Below, piece after piece: positions 41,807 to 50,860 of a stretch of 64,000 nucleotides of DNA. The stretch is from Salinisphaera dokdonensis (GTDB lineage Bacteria > Pseudomonadota > Gammaproteobacteria > Nevskiales > Salinisphaeraceae). Location: positions 62,001 to 126,000 of the forward strand of contig NZ_APND01000001.1 of NCBI RefSeq assembly GCF_040361215.1, given 5' to 3'. A program made the translations under genes and the position numbers. The stretch's first letter is position 1. Each line of letters starts with the position of its first letter. Below the pieces are notes generated by a model, which worked only from the letters and a program-made list of their open reading frames with translations, was not told the origin of the DNA and did no database searches.

Positions 41807-43927
41807 ATGAGTGCACAGGGGACAGGATTGAAGCAGCAGACCACAGCACCGTTGCCGCCGCCCGGCACCGGGGTCGGCAAAACTCTTGGCGTATTGGCGA
41901 TCACCGCAGAGGATGAACTGCTCGCGACGATTCGGCAGGCGTTGGACGACGACAACGACCCAGTCGATCTGGTGCATTCGGACGATCCCACCCTGCTCGC
42001 CGATGACGGGCTGGTATCCGGCATCGCGCTTGTTGTTCTTCACTGTCACGCAGACACCACCCGCGCGACCCGCGAACTGTCTCTGGTAAGCGGACTGGCC
42101 GGTGCGGCGCCGGTAATCATGTTGGATACCGGCGATGCAGGCCTCGACCACGCGGCTGCCATCGAATCCGGTGCGTGGGACCTGCTTTCGCCGGCCAGCG
42201 AGGCGGAGTTGCGCCTGCGCTTGCGCCAGGCGCTCGAGGTCGGACGCGTACGCGCCGAAATGCTCGATGCCGCCCAGCGGTTGAACCAGACCCAGCGCCG
42301 GCTGGATGTTCTTCTCAGCCAGGGCCAGGATGCGCGCGCCACGCTTGTGAACCATCGCGTGGCCGATCCGAGTCCTGCATTCGCACGAATGATCGGCGTG
42401 GACGACATTGACGCCGCGCGCGGCATCGACATGCTTGACCGCGTTGCACCCCACGACCGGACACGTTTTTCCGAAGCACTGGAACAGGTGGCGACCGAGA
42501 ATTCGGACACTGCACTCGTATTCGATATCACCACCCACCTGAACCACCGCAAGTCGCTACGCGCCCTGCTGAAGGCAGGCGTGGCCGAGAAGGCCGACGA
42601 ACAGCGTACGAATCTGGTGCTCCAGTCGGTCGATAGCGAGCAGCGCGCCGCCGATGTCGCGCGCGGCCCTGCGATGGACGGTCGTATGGCGCTGCACAAT
42701 GTGCTCGCACAGACCGTCAGCCGTACCAAGGAATGGGTGCTGGGCCTGGTCTTCGTGGCGATCGACGAAATCTCGTCGTTACAGGATCAACTCGGTCCGG
42801 CCGAAAGCGACTTGCTCTTGCAGGAGGTCGGCCTCTATCTGCTGCAGGCGCTACGCGGCGAGGATCGCGTCTTCCGATTCGGCGCCGGCGAATATGTGTT
42901 GCTCGTCGAGCGGAACTCTGCGGCCGAAATCGACGATTTCGCGCAGCATCTACATAACTCGCTCGCCGACGAGGTATTCGGCGACGATCGCCGCAGTGCC
43001 AGTCTCTCGACCAGCCTTGCGCACTGCATATTGTCGGGCGGCGCCGCACAGAACGACTCCCGCCTGCAGCTGCTCATGGATACCGTCTACGAGATTCGCG
43101 AGGACGGCGGCAACGCCATCAGACGATGTCAGACGGAAACCGCTGCGAGCGCCGATTCAAGTGACGACGATGCCTGGGCCGCCCGACTGCGAGAAGCCTT
43201 GACGCAGGATCGATTCAGTCTGGCTTATCAGGGCATCACGAGCCTAGCCGGCGACAGCCAACCCTACTTCGACGTGCTGCTTCGTTATGTGGATGATGGC
43301 GGATCGCTAGTCCGCCCCGGCGAATTCCTACCCGCTGCCGAACAGGCGCGGTTGATGCCCGATATTGATCGATGGGTTGTGCAGCGCTGTATCGATGTCA
43401 TCTGGCAACAGCGGGCAAGAGACGCACATATCGCGCTGTTCGCAAAACTGTCGCCCGCCACGATCGAAGACGCCGAAGGTTTCATGGCCTGGCTGAACGC
43501 AGCCGTGCAAACACGCGAGATCACGAAACGGAACCTGATCTTCAGCTTCCGCGAGGACGACGTCCGCACGCAGACGCGGCTGGCGCGCGAGTTGGCCGAC
43601 GCGCTCGAGGCTGCGGGTTTCCGCGTCGCCTTGACGCACTACGGCAGCACGCCCAAGGCCGTACAGGTACTGGACCGCATGCCTGCGTCGTTCATCAAGC
43701 TGGCACCGGACTTCGCGCGCCAGATGATGAGTCGGGACGAAGACGAACGCCTCACGCACATCATCGCCAGCGCGCGCGAGCGCGAGATTCCGCTGATCGC
43801 GGAACAGATCGAGGACGCCAACAGCATGGCGCGGCTCTGGCAGGCCGGCGTGAATTACGTGCAGGGCCATTTCATCCAGGAGCCGGATACCGAGGCGCTG
43901 GCCCAGGCTGACAGCCAGACGCTTTAG
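41807..43927 (+). CDS. FimX-like protein with degenerate REC, GGDEF and EAL domains
   Basis: The 706-residue protein has the FimX layout. A receiver-like domain (27-145) lacks the phospho-Asp (VVLHCHAD) and the conserved Lys. A coiled coil and a PAS-like region (about 180-275) follow. The GGDEF domain (290-440) has GAGEY (359-363) in place of GGDEF. The EAL domain (455-695) has DVL (489-491) for EAL, AKLSP for the VNLSP-like Asn motif and THYG for the DDFG-like acidic pair. Catalysis is therefore unlikely, but c-di-GMP binding by the EAL-like domain, as in Pseudomonas FimX, is plausible. Proximity to psd and parC/parE matches the Pseudomonas fimX locus by recall; fimV is also in the window. 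Cotranscribed with epmB (4-nt gap). Confidence 0.82.
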   Translation: MSAQGTGLKQQTTAPLPPPGTGVGKTLGVLAITAEDELLATIRQALDDDNDPVDLVHSDDPTLLADDGLVSGIALVVLHCHADTTRATRELSLVSGLAGAAPVIMLDTGDAGLDHAAAIESGAWDLLSPASEAELRLRLRQALEVGRVRAEMLDAAQRLNQTQRRLDVLLSQGQDARATLVNHRVADPSPAFARMIGVDDIDAARGIDMLDRVAPHDRTRFSEALEQVATENSDTALVFDITTHLNHRKSLRALLKAGVAEKADEQRTNLVLQSVDSEQRAADVARGPAMDGRMALHNVLAQTVSRTKEWVLGLVFVAIDEISSLQDQLGPAESDLLLQEVGLYLLQALRGEDRVFRFGAGEYVLLVERNSAAEIDDFAQHLHNSLADEVFGDDRRSASLSTSLAHCILSGGAAQNDSRLQLLMDTVYEIREDGGNAIRRCQTETAASADSSDDDAWAARLREALTQDRFSLAYQGITSLAGDSQPYFDVLLRYVDDGGSLVRPGEFLPAAEQARLMPDIDRWVVQRCIDVIWQQRARDAHIALFAKLSPATIEDAEGFMAWLNAAVQTREITKRNLIFSFREDDVRTQTRLARELADALEAAGFRVALTHYGSTPKAVQVLDRMPASFIKLAPDFARQMMSRDEDERLTHIIASAREREIPLIAEQIEDANSMARLWQAGVNYVQGHFIQEPDTEALAQADSQTL

Positions 43928-43952
43928 CCGCTACGCGGCGCTGATACGACTG

Positions 43953-43982
43953 CGCCCCGGGGCCACACGTAGCCCCGGGGCG
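43953..43982. terminator. Strong stem-loop between convergent genes
   Basis: An 11-bp perfect GC stem (43953-43963 with 43972-43982) and an 8-nt loop lie between the stops of the FimX-like gene and htpX. There is no T-tract on either side, so it may act as an mRNA 3' stabiliser or a weak bidirectional terminator. Confidence 0.6.
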
Positions 43983-43995
43983 GTCGCGATCGGTA

Positions 43996-44892
43996 TCAGG
44001 CTTGCTGGGCGCGTGCGTTCTCGAGCGCGGCGATGCGCTCCTCCAGCGGCGGATGGGTCATGAAGTAGCGCTTGATGCCCAGCCCTTTCTTGCCGGAAAT
44101 CCCCAGCGCCTGAATCTGATCCGGCAGTTCGGTGGCGATCGCCCCGCCCTGCAGACGGCGCAGCGCCGCGATCATCTTGGCCCGACCGGCCAGATGCGCG
44201 CCGCCGGCATCGGCCGAGAATTCGCGCCGACGCGAGAACCAGAACACGATCATGCTCGCCAGCACGCCGAGCACCATCTCGGCAAAGATCACGGTCATGA
44301 AATAGCCGATGCCGTGGCCGCGCTCGTTGCGCAGCACCATGCGATCCACGATATGCCCGATTACGTGGGCGAAGAAGAATACGAACGTGTTCACGACACC
44401 CTGGATCAGGGCCAGCGTCACCATGTCGCCATTGGCGATATGGGTCACTTCGTGGCCGATCACCGCTTCGGCCTCGTCCTGTTTCATCTGCTGCAACAGG
44501 CCCGTGGACACGGCGACCAGTGCCTTGTTACGGCTCATACCGGTGGCAAAGGCGTTCATGTCCGGCGAGTCGTAGATCGCCACGTCAGGCATGCCGATAC
44601 CCGCCTGACGTGCGTGGCGCGTCACTGTCGCCACGAGCCAGTTCTCCATGGCGTTCGAAGGCCGCTCGATTACGCGCGCACCGGTCATGCGCTTGGCCAT
44701 GAACTTGGACAGCGCCAACGAAATGAGCGAACCGCCCATACCGAAAACAGCCGCAAAGATCAGCAGGGAAGGCAGGTCGAGATTCACGCCCTGCTCGTCC
44801 AGCAGGCTCGTGACACCAAACAGCTGCAGAATCACCGACAGCACCACCATGATGGCGATGTTGGTCAGCAGAAACAGAAAGATACGCTTCAT
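43996..44892 (-). CDS. htpX: Protease HtpX
   Basis: HtpX is a membrane zinc metalloprotease that helps degrade misfolded inner-membrane proteins alongside FtsH. The 298-residue protein has two N-terminal transmembrane helices, the zinc motif AVIGHEVTHIANGD and a hydrophobic pair after it (FVFFFAHVIGHIVD). The third ligand Glu is in FSRRREFSADAGGA. The ATG at 44892 follows GAGGG. Length and motifs match the E. coli protein (293). Heat or envelope-stress control cannot be seen in the upstream sequence. Confidence 0.95.
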   Translation of the reverse strand: MKRIFLFLLTNIAIMVVLSVILQLFGVTSLLDEQGVNLDLPSLLIFAAVFGMGGSLISLALSKFMAKRMTGARVIERPSNAMENWLVATVTRHARQAGIGMPDVAIYDSPDMNAFATGMSRNKALVAVSTGLLQQMKQDEAEAVIGHEVTHIANGDMVTLALIQGVVNTFVFFFAHVIGHIVDRMVLRNERGHGIGYFMTVIFAEMVLGVLASMIVFWFSRRREFSADAGGAHLAGRAKMIAALRRLQGGAIATELPDQIQALGISGKKGLGIKRYFMTHPPLEERIAALENARAQQA

Positions 44893-45129
44893 CGACGGCC
44901 CTCGAATGCCCATGGTTTACTCTGCTTTAGATAGCGGAGCCGGTCATTGGTTTCAAGATACGAGCGCGGGTATTTTTACCGCGCCTGTCCGCGCCCGGCG
45001 CGGCGTCCACGCCGCTCCAAGCAGGCGAGATACTCGTCAGCCGCGTCACCGCGCGCGCTGTTGAATGCGGGGCGCCGGCCCAAAGACGAGACCAGCGGCC
45101 CCATCAGACCAGCTGATCGCCGCGCTGGC

Positions 45130-47358
45130 TTACTCGCCGCCCTCGACCGCCAGGGATTGCACTTGCGTGAAGCCCCGCGGCAAGCGTTTGCCACGCGAGG
45201 CGCGCGGCCCGCGATAGGCATCCCGGTCCCCGGACTTGAGCGTCATGTGGCGCTTGCCGCTGTAGACGGTCAGTCCGGCGCTCGCCGGCAGGGCCGCGAG
45301 CGCGATCACCTGCTCATCTTTCTTTACAGAGATCAGCTTGTTGCCCTTGCCCTTCGACAACTCGGGCAGTTCACCCAGCGGCAGGCAGAGCAGCTGCCCT
45401 GCACTAGTCACAACACAGACCTCGGGATCCTCTCCAGCGATCGTCACAGGCGAGAGCGCGTCTGCGGCCTTGCCGACGGACAATGCCGCCTTGCCGCTCT
45501 TGTTACGGCTGCTGATATCGCCAAGCGTGGTGGCGAACGCATTGCCCGCCGAGCTTGCCAGCACGCAGCGCGTGCTCTCGTCGCCCAGCGCGACGCCGAC
45601 GAAACGCGCGCCATCGGCAGGGTTCAGGCTGCCGGTGAGCGGCTCGCCCTGGCCACGTGCCGACGGCAGTTTGTGCGCCGCCAGTGTATAGCTGCGCCCG
45701 GTCGAGTCCAGCACGATCAGTGTCTGGTTGCTGCGCCCGGCAGCATGGGTCAGATAATCATCGCCGCTACGGAAATTCAGCCCGGCAGCATCCACTTCGT
45801 GGCCCTTGGCCGCACGAATCCAGCCCTGGCGCGACAGCACCACGGTGATCGGCTCGCTGGGCAGCAGGTCCGCTTCGGACAGTGCCTTGGCCTGGCCTCT
45901 CTCGACCAGGCGGCTGCGCCGGTCGTCGCCGTATTTCTCGGCGTCGGCCATAATCTCGTCGCCGATGAGCTTGTCGAGCTTCTTCTTCGAGCCGAGCAGT
46001 GCTTCCAGCGTCTTGCGTTCGGCTTCCAGTTCTTCCTGCTCACCGCGGATCTTGAACTCTTCGAGCTTCATGAGATGACGCAGGCGCAAATCCAGCACGG
46101 CATCCGTCTGCGTGCCCGTCAGCCCAAAGCGCTTCATCATCACAGGCTTAGGCTCATCCTCGGTGCGAATGATGTGGATCACCTCGTCGATGTTCAGATA
46201 AGCGACGAGCAGGCCTTCGAGAATATGCAGCCGGTCGAGCACGGCATCGAGGCGATGCTGCAGGCGCCGAGTGACCGTCTGGCGCCGATAGGTCAGCCAT
46301 TCGCTCAGGATCTCGCGCAGGTTCTTCACCCTGGGTGCGCCGTCCAGCCCGATGACGTTGAGATTGACGCGTACGCCCTTCTCGAGCCCGGTGGTGGCGA
46401 ACAGATGCGCCATCAGCGACTCGATATCGATCCGGTTGCTGCGCGGCACGATGATCAGACGGGTCGGATTCTCGTGGTCCGACTCGTCGCGCAGATCCGA
46501 CACCATCGGCAGTTTCTTGGCTGCCATCTGGCCGGCGATCTGCTCGAGGATGCGCGCGCCCGAGGTCTGATAAGGCAGCGCATCGATCACGACTTCGCCG
46601 TTCTCGATCGTATACGTCGCGCGCAGACGCACGATGCCGTTGCCCTTGGCATAGAGCTCACGAATCTCGTCGGCGGGCGTGATGATCTCTGCACCGGTCG
46701 GAAAATCCGGCGCGGGCAGGTATTCACACAGTGCGTCGAGATCGGCATGCGGATTGTTGAGCAGGTGCACGGTGGCGTCCGCCACTTCGCGGATATTGTG
46801 CGGCGGAATATCGGTCGCCATGCCCACGGCAATACCGGTACCGCCATTGAGCAGCACGTTCGGCAGACGCGCCGGCATGGTCACCGGCTCGTTGAGCGTC
46901 CCGTCGAAATTGGGTTGCCACTCGACCGTGCCCTGACCCAACTCGGACAACAGCGTCGCCGCATAGGCGGTCAGGCGCGACTCGGTGTAACGCATCGCAG
47001 CGAAGGACTTGGGATCGTCCGCGGTACCCCAGTTGCCGTGGCCGTCGATCAACGGATAGCGATACGAGAACGGCTGCGCCATGATCACCATGGCTTCGTA
47101 GCAGGCCGAATCGCCGTGCGGATGGAACTTGCCGATCACGTCGCCGACCGTGCGGGCGGCCTTCTTAGGCTTGGAGGCCGCCGACAGGCCCAGCTCGGAC
47201 ATGGCATAGACAATACGCCGCTGCACCGGCTTGAGGCCGTCGCCCACATGCGGCAGCGCGCGATCGAGAATGACGTACATGGCGTAGTCGAGATACGCCT
47301 TTTCGGCAAAGACGCGCAGCGGCTGGCGCTCGCTTTCGTGTTCCATCGTGGCGGCCAT
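45130..47358 (-). CDS. parC: DNA topoisomerase IV subunit A
   Basis: ParC forms with ParE the type IIA topoisomerase that decatenates daughter chromosomes. The 742-residue protein has AYLDYAMYVILDRALPHVGDGLKPVQRRI and the quinolone-resistance region IGKFHPHGDSACYEAM. Ser and Glu-equivalent positions read Asp-Ser-Ala-Cys-Tyr-Glu, the usual sensitive-type residues. The active-site Tyr is in MRYTESRL. The C-terminal beta-pinwheel is short, as in E. coli ParC (752). parE is 51 nt upstream on the same strand. Confidence 0.97.
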   Translation of the reverse strand: MAATMEHESERQPLRVFAEKAYLDYAMYVILDRALPHVGDGLKPVQRRIVYAMSELGLSAASKPKKAARTVGDVIGKFHPHGDSACYEAMVIMAQPFSYRYPLIDGHGNWGTADDPKSFAAMRYTESRLTAYAATLLSELGQGTVEWQPNFDGTLNEPVTMPARLPNVLLNGGTGIAVGMATDIPPHNIREVADATVHLLNNPHADLDALCEYLPAPDFPTGAEIITPADEIRELYAKGNGIVRLRATYTIENGEVVIDALPYQTSGARILEQIAGQMAAKKLPMVSDLRDESDHENPTRLIIVPRSNRIDIESLMAHLFATTGLEKGVRVNLNVIGLDGAPRVKNLREILSEWLTYRRQTVTRRLQHRLDAVLDRLHILEGLLVAYLNIDEVIHIIRTEDEPKPVMMKRFGLTGTQTDAVLDLRLRHLMKLEEFKIRGEQEELEAERKTLEALLGSKKKLDKLIGDEIMADAEKYGDDRRSRLVERGQAKALSEADLLPSEPITVVLSRQGWIRAAKGHEVDAAGLNFRSGDDYLTHAAGRSNQTLIVLDSTGRSYTLAAHKLPSARGQGEPLTGSLNPADGARFVGVALGDESTRCVLASSAGNAFATTLGDISSRNKSGKAALSVGKAADALSPVTIAGEDPEVCVVTSAGQLLCLPLGELPELSKGKGNKLISVKKDEQVIALAALPASAGLTVYSGKRHMTLKSGDRDAYRGPRASRGKRLPRGFTQVQSLAVEGGE

Positions 47359-47409
47359 GGCTTGTGTCGTTCCGAATGTTGTCGAGTAGGTGGCGCTGCA
47401 GGCGCCGGA

Positions 47410-49317
47410 TCAGACCTCGGCTTCGTGGCCCTTGGCCTCGAGCCAGCTGCGGCGATCGCCGGCGCGCTTCTTGGCCAGCAGCATGTCGAGCATTTCGTCG
47501 ACGCTGGTCTCGTCCTCGCTGGCCGTTTCGATACCCAGCTGCACCAGACGGCGCGTATCCGGCGCCATGGTGGTTTCGCGCAGCTGCAGTGCGCTCATCT
47601 CGCCCAGACCCTTGAAACGCGTGACGCTGATCTTGCGCTTCTTCTTCTCGTTCTCGAGCCGGCGCAGCACCGCGTCGCGTTCGTCGCGATCCAGCGCGTA
47701 GAAGACTTCCTTGCCCGCATCGATACGAAACAGCGGCGGCATGGCCACGAACACATGACCGTGCTCGACCAGCGGCCGGAAATGCTTGACGAACAGCGCG
47801 CACAGCAACGTGGCGATATGCAGGCCGTCCGAATCCGCGTCCGCGAGGATGCAGATCTTGTGATAGCGCAGGCGCTCGAAGTTGTCGCTCGACGGGTCCA
47901 GACCCAGCGCGACCGAAATATCGTGGATCTCGTTGGAGGCCATGATATCGGCCGGTTCGACCTCCCAGGAGTTGAGGATCTTGCCGCGCAGCGGCATCAC
48001 CGCCTGGAAATTGCGATCGCGCGCCTGCTTGGCCGAGCCACCCGCCGAGTCGCCCTCAACCAGAAACAACTCGGAGCGAGACGGATCGTCGGTCACGCAG
48101 TCGGTGAGCTTGCCGGGCAGCGCCGGGCCGGCGGTCACTCGCTTGCGCTTGACCTTCTTGGCCGTGCGCGCCCGCGCCTGCGCATTGCCGATGATCTGAG
48201 CAGCCAGCAGCTCGCCTGTCTCGGCGTGACGGTTCAGCCATAGCGAGAAGCCGTCCTTGACCGCGCTGGACACGAAGCCGCTGATATCACGCGAGGACAG
48301 CCGTTCCTTGGTCTGACCGGAGAACTGCGGCTCATTCATCTTCACCGACAGCACATAGGTGCAGCCGGACCAGACGTCTTCCGGTGCGATCTTCACGCCG
48401 CGCGGCAGCAGATTGCGGAACTCGCAGAACTCGCGCACCGCTTCGGTCAGGCCGGATCTAAGCCCGTTGACGTGGGTGCCGCCGGCGGACGTCGGAATCA
48501 GGTTCACATAGCTTTCGCCGACGCCGTCCATACCCGGTTGATCGGGTGCGAGCCAAGTCAGCGCCCAGTCGACGGTCTGGCTGCCACCGTCTTCGGCCCC
48601 GGTGAAGGCCGGGCTGATGATGCATTCGATCCCGTCGAGCGCGTCGGCCATGTAGTCAGCCAGGCCATCAGCGTACTGCCAGACGATGTCCTCTTCGCCC
48701 GCCTCATCGACGAAGTGCACCTTGAGATTCGGGCACAGTACGGCCTTGGCACGCAGCAGGTGCTTCAAGCGCGCCGTAGCAAAACGCGGGCTGTCGAAAT
48801 ATTGCGGGTCCGGATCGAAATGCAGTTTGGTGCCGGTCTTGTTCTTGGCACAGCTGCCGATCTCGGTGAGCGCGCTTTCGAGCTCGCCGCCGGCAAAGCG
48901 CATTTCGTAATGCGTGCCACCGCGCCAGACCTGGGCGACCAGCGAGGTCGACAAGGCATTGACCACCGATACGCCCACGCCGTGCAGGCCACCCGAGAAC
49001 TGATACTGCTTGTTCGAGAACTTGCCGCCCGCGTGCAGGCGCGTGAGGATCAGCTCGATCCCGGGCACGCCCTGCTCGGGATGTACGTCGACCGGCATGC
49101 CGCGGCCGTTGTCTGACACCGACAACGAGCCGTCCGCGTACAGCACCACGTCGATCTCCGTGGCATGACCAGCCAGCGCCTCGTCGACGCTGTTGTCGAT
49201 GACTTCCTGGGCCAGATGATTCGGCCGGGCCGTGTCCGTGAACATCCCCGGGCGCTTGCGCACCGGATCCAGTCCGGACAGTACTTCGATATCGGCAGCG
49301 TCGTAGCGGCTGGCCAT
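47410..49317 (-). CDS. parE: DNA topoisomerase IV subunit B
   Basis: ParE is the ATPase subunit of topoisomerase IV. The 635-residue protein shows the GHKL ATPase motifs (EVIDNSVDEALAGHA, SVSDNGRGMPVD and the GGLHGVGVSVVNALS lid). The TOPRIM domain has LFLVEGDSAGGSAKQARDR and ILADADSDGLHI. It ends with the conserved tail FMGK-less ParE C-terminus. Length is as in E. coli (630). It is divergent from xseB with 191 bp between starts. Confidence 0.97.
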   Translation of the reverse strand: MASRYDAADIEVLSGLDPVRKRPGMFTDTARPNHLAQEVIDNSVDEALAGHATEIDVVLYADGSLSVSDNGRGMPVDVHPEQGVPGIELILTRLHAGGKFSNKQYQFSGGLHGVGVSVVNALSTSLVAQVWRGGTHYEMRFAGGELESALTEIGSCAKNKTGTKLHFDPDPQYFDSPRFATARLKHLLRAKAVLCPNLKVHFVDEAGEEDIVWQYADGLADYMADALDGIECIISPAFTGAEDGGSQTVDWALTWLAPDQPGMDGVGESYVNLIPTSAGGTHVNGLRSGLTEAVREFCEFRNLLPRGVKIAPEDVWSGCTYVLSVKMNEPQFSGQTKERLSSRDISGFVSSAVKDGFSLWLNRHAETGELLAAQIIGNAQARARTAKKVKRKRVTAGPALPGKLTDCVTDDPSRSELFLVEGDSAGGSAKQARDRNFQAVMPLRGKILNSWEVEPADIMASNEIHDISVALGLDPSSDNFERLRYHKICILADADSDGLHIATLLCALFVKHFRPLVEHGHVFVAMPPLFRIDAGKEVFYALDRDERDAVLRRLENEKKKRKISVTRFKGLGEMSALQLRETTMAPDTRRLVQLGIETASEDETSVDEMLDMLLAKKRAGDRRSWLEAKGHEAEV

Positions 49318-49444
49318 GAGCCCTCGTCATTCAAGAAAGTTGATCGATCGGCGGCGCTATCGGCCGCCGTTGAAATACCCGCCAGAGATTGCGCGGCACG
49401 TTAAGCTACGCCGCCCACGCTGGCAATAGAGTACGACGCCCGAA

Positions 49445-49473
49445 CTGACGCAGCACGTCAGCGTCGCTACACT
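49445..49473 (+). promoter_or_regulatory. Sigma-70-type promoter of xseB
   Basis: CTGACG (49445-49450) and TACACT (49468-49473) are separated by 17 bp, giving a start near 49480 and a leader of about 29 nt before the xseB ATG. Confidence 0.5.
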
Positions 49474-49508
49474 TGCCGGCTTCATCGTTCCCCATACGAG
49501 TAACGCGC

Positions 49509-49793
49509 ATGGCCAAGAAATCCGACGCGTCGGCCGAAGCCGAAACCAAACCCCGTCTGGCCGAGTTCGAGGATGCCGTCACCGAACTCGAAGGCCTCGT
49601 CGAAGCACTCGAGACCGGCGACGTGTCACTCGAACAGGCACTCGGAAAATTTGAGCGTGGCGTGACCCTTGCCCGCGAATGCCAGCAGACCCTCAAACGC
49701 GCCGAACTGCGCGTCGACCAACTGCTTGCCGACCAGAACGGCGAACAGATCGCCCCCTTCGATACGCCAGAAAGCGACACGACCGATAGCTAG
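49509..49793 (+). CDS. xseB: Exodeoxyribonuclease VII small subunit
   Basis: XseB is the small subunit of exonuclease VII, which degrades single-stranded DNA with XseA. The 94-residue helical protein has FEDAVTELEGLVEALETGDVSLEQALGKFERGV, the family core, and an acidic tail. The ATG at 49509 follows weak spacing from GAGTAACG. In most gammaproteobacteria xseB is followed by ispA and dxs. Here it ends tail-to-tail with a diguanylate cyclase gene, and the two stop codons share CTAG. Confidence 0.93.
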   Translation: MAKKSDASAEAETKPRLAEFEDAVTELEGLVEALETGDVSLEQALGKFERGVTLARECQQTLKRAELRVDQLLADQNGEQIAPFDTPESDTTDS

Positions 49794-50860
49794 CGCATAT
49801 GGCGGTGCAGCTGCGCGCCGTGGACATGGGCGTCGTCTTCGTCGGCATCGCGGAACACGTGTACCGCCCCTTTGCCGCCATGCTTGACGGCGTATAGCGC
49901 GCGATCGGCGTTATGCATCAGCCGGTCGGCGTTCGTATCGTACCCCGAATAGAACGCCAGCCCGATGCTTACGCCAACCCGCAGGCCTTCGCCGCCGGCG
50001 CAAGGCAATGAAATCGGCGCGCTCAAACGCAGGCGCAGCTCTTCACACATAGCCACGCTGCTTTTTTCATCCGTCACGTTCTCGAAAATCAGAGCGAATT
50101 CATCACCGCCGAATCGCGCCACGGTGTCGGACTTTCGGGTGTTTTCGACAAGCCGGTCGGCGATGGTCTGGAGCGTGATGTCACCGATGCCGTGGCCAAA
50201 CTCGTCGTTGATCGGTTTGAATCCGTCCAGATCCATATAGCCGAGCGCAAACACCGTACCGTTGCGCCGGGCGCGCTGCATGCTCGTCGCCAAGCGGTCT
50301 AGAAACAGCAGGCGATTCGGCAGGCCGGTCAACGCATCGTGGGTCGCCAGCTGCTGGGCGCGATCCTCGGCGCGCTTGCGCTCCTCGATCTCGCGTTCGA
50401 GCTGGCTATTGCGCTCGTCGAGTTCGGCCAATGCATTCCTGAGTGCACGACGGCTTTCATAATGATCGATGAAATTGCGCACTTTGGCCGATAGCAGCGG
50501 CGGATTGAGCGGCTTGGTGATGTAGTCCACCGCGCCGACGTCATAGCCTTTGAGGCGATCCATATCGTCGGTGGCCCCCGCAGTCACGAAGATCACGGGC
50601 GTGTCCCGGGTGCTTTCCTCGCCGTGCAGAATCTCGGCCACCTCCATCCCGTCCATGTCCGGCATCTGCACGTCGAGCAGGATCAGCGCGAACTCGTTAT
50701 CGATACAGGCGGCGAGCGCGGCATTGCCGTTTTCGGCCTCCACGACCTCCACCGCCAGGGTCGCGAGCACCTTGCGCATCGCCAGGCGGTTTGCGTACAG
50801 ATCGTCGACAACCAGTATGCGCGGGCGCTGTTCCTGTAGCCCGCTATCTATCGTCGACAT
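49790..50860 (-). CDS. Response regulator with diguanylate cyclase output (REC-GGDEF)
   Basis: This 356-residue protein makes c-di-GMP from GTP in response to phosphorylation. The N-terminal receiver domain has ILVVDDLYANR, the phospho-Asp in LILLDVQMPDMDG and Lys in YITKPLNPP. A coiled-coil linker follows (RNALAELDERNSQLEREIEERKRAED). The GGDEF domain is intact (HDALTGLPNRLLFLDRL, and GGDEF in VARFGGDEFALIFE), and no inhibitory RxxD is evident just upstream. The start overlaps the cheB end; ATG 50860 or GTG 50869 are possible, neither with a clear ribosome-binding site. It is the last gene of the kinase-cheR-cheB operon and is probably its output. Confidence 0.9.
   Translation of the reverse strand: MSTIDSGLQEQRPRILVVDDLYANRLAMRKVLATLAVEVVEAENGNAALAACIDNEFALILLDVQMPDMDGMEVAEILHGEESTRDTPVIFVTAGATDDMDRLKGYDVGAVDYITKPLNPPLLSAKVRNFIDHYESRRALRNALAELDERNSQLEREIEERKRAEDRAQQLATHDALTGLPNRLLFLDRLATSMQRARRNGTVFALGYMDLDGFKPINDEFGHGIGDITLQTIADRLVENTRKSDTVARFGGDEFALIFENVTDEKSSVAMCEELRLRLSAPISLPCAGGEGLRVGVSIGLAFYSGYDTNADRLMHNADRALYAVKHGGKGAVHVFRDADEDDAHVHGAQLHRHMR

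Noticed and set aside
44976..45104. Small minus-strand frame after parC (about 42 residues from an internal ATG)
   Set aside because: It has no ribosome-binding site, no recognised family and an Arg/Gly-rich composition. The 237-bp gap between htpX and parC otherwise shows nothing clear. A real small protein cannot be excluded.
44947..48243. A 1098-codon plus-strand open frame opposite parC and parE
   Set aside because: It is antisense to two well-recognised genes. Its translation is low-complexity, rich in Arg, Gln, His and Ala, with no domain. Long antisense frames are expected in GC-rich coding DNA.
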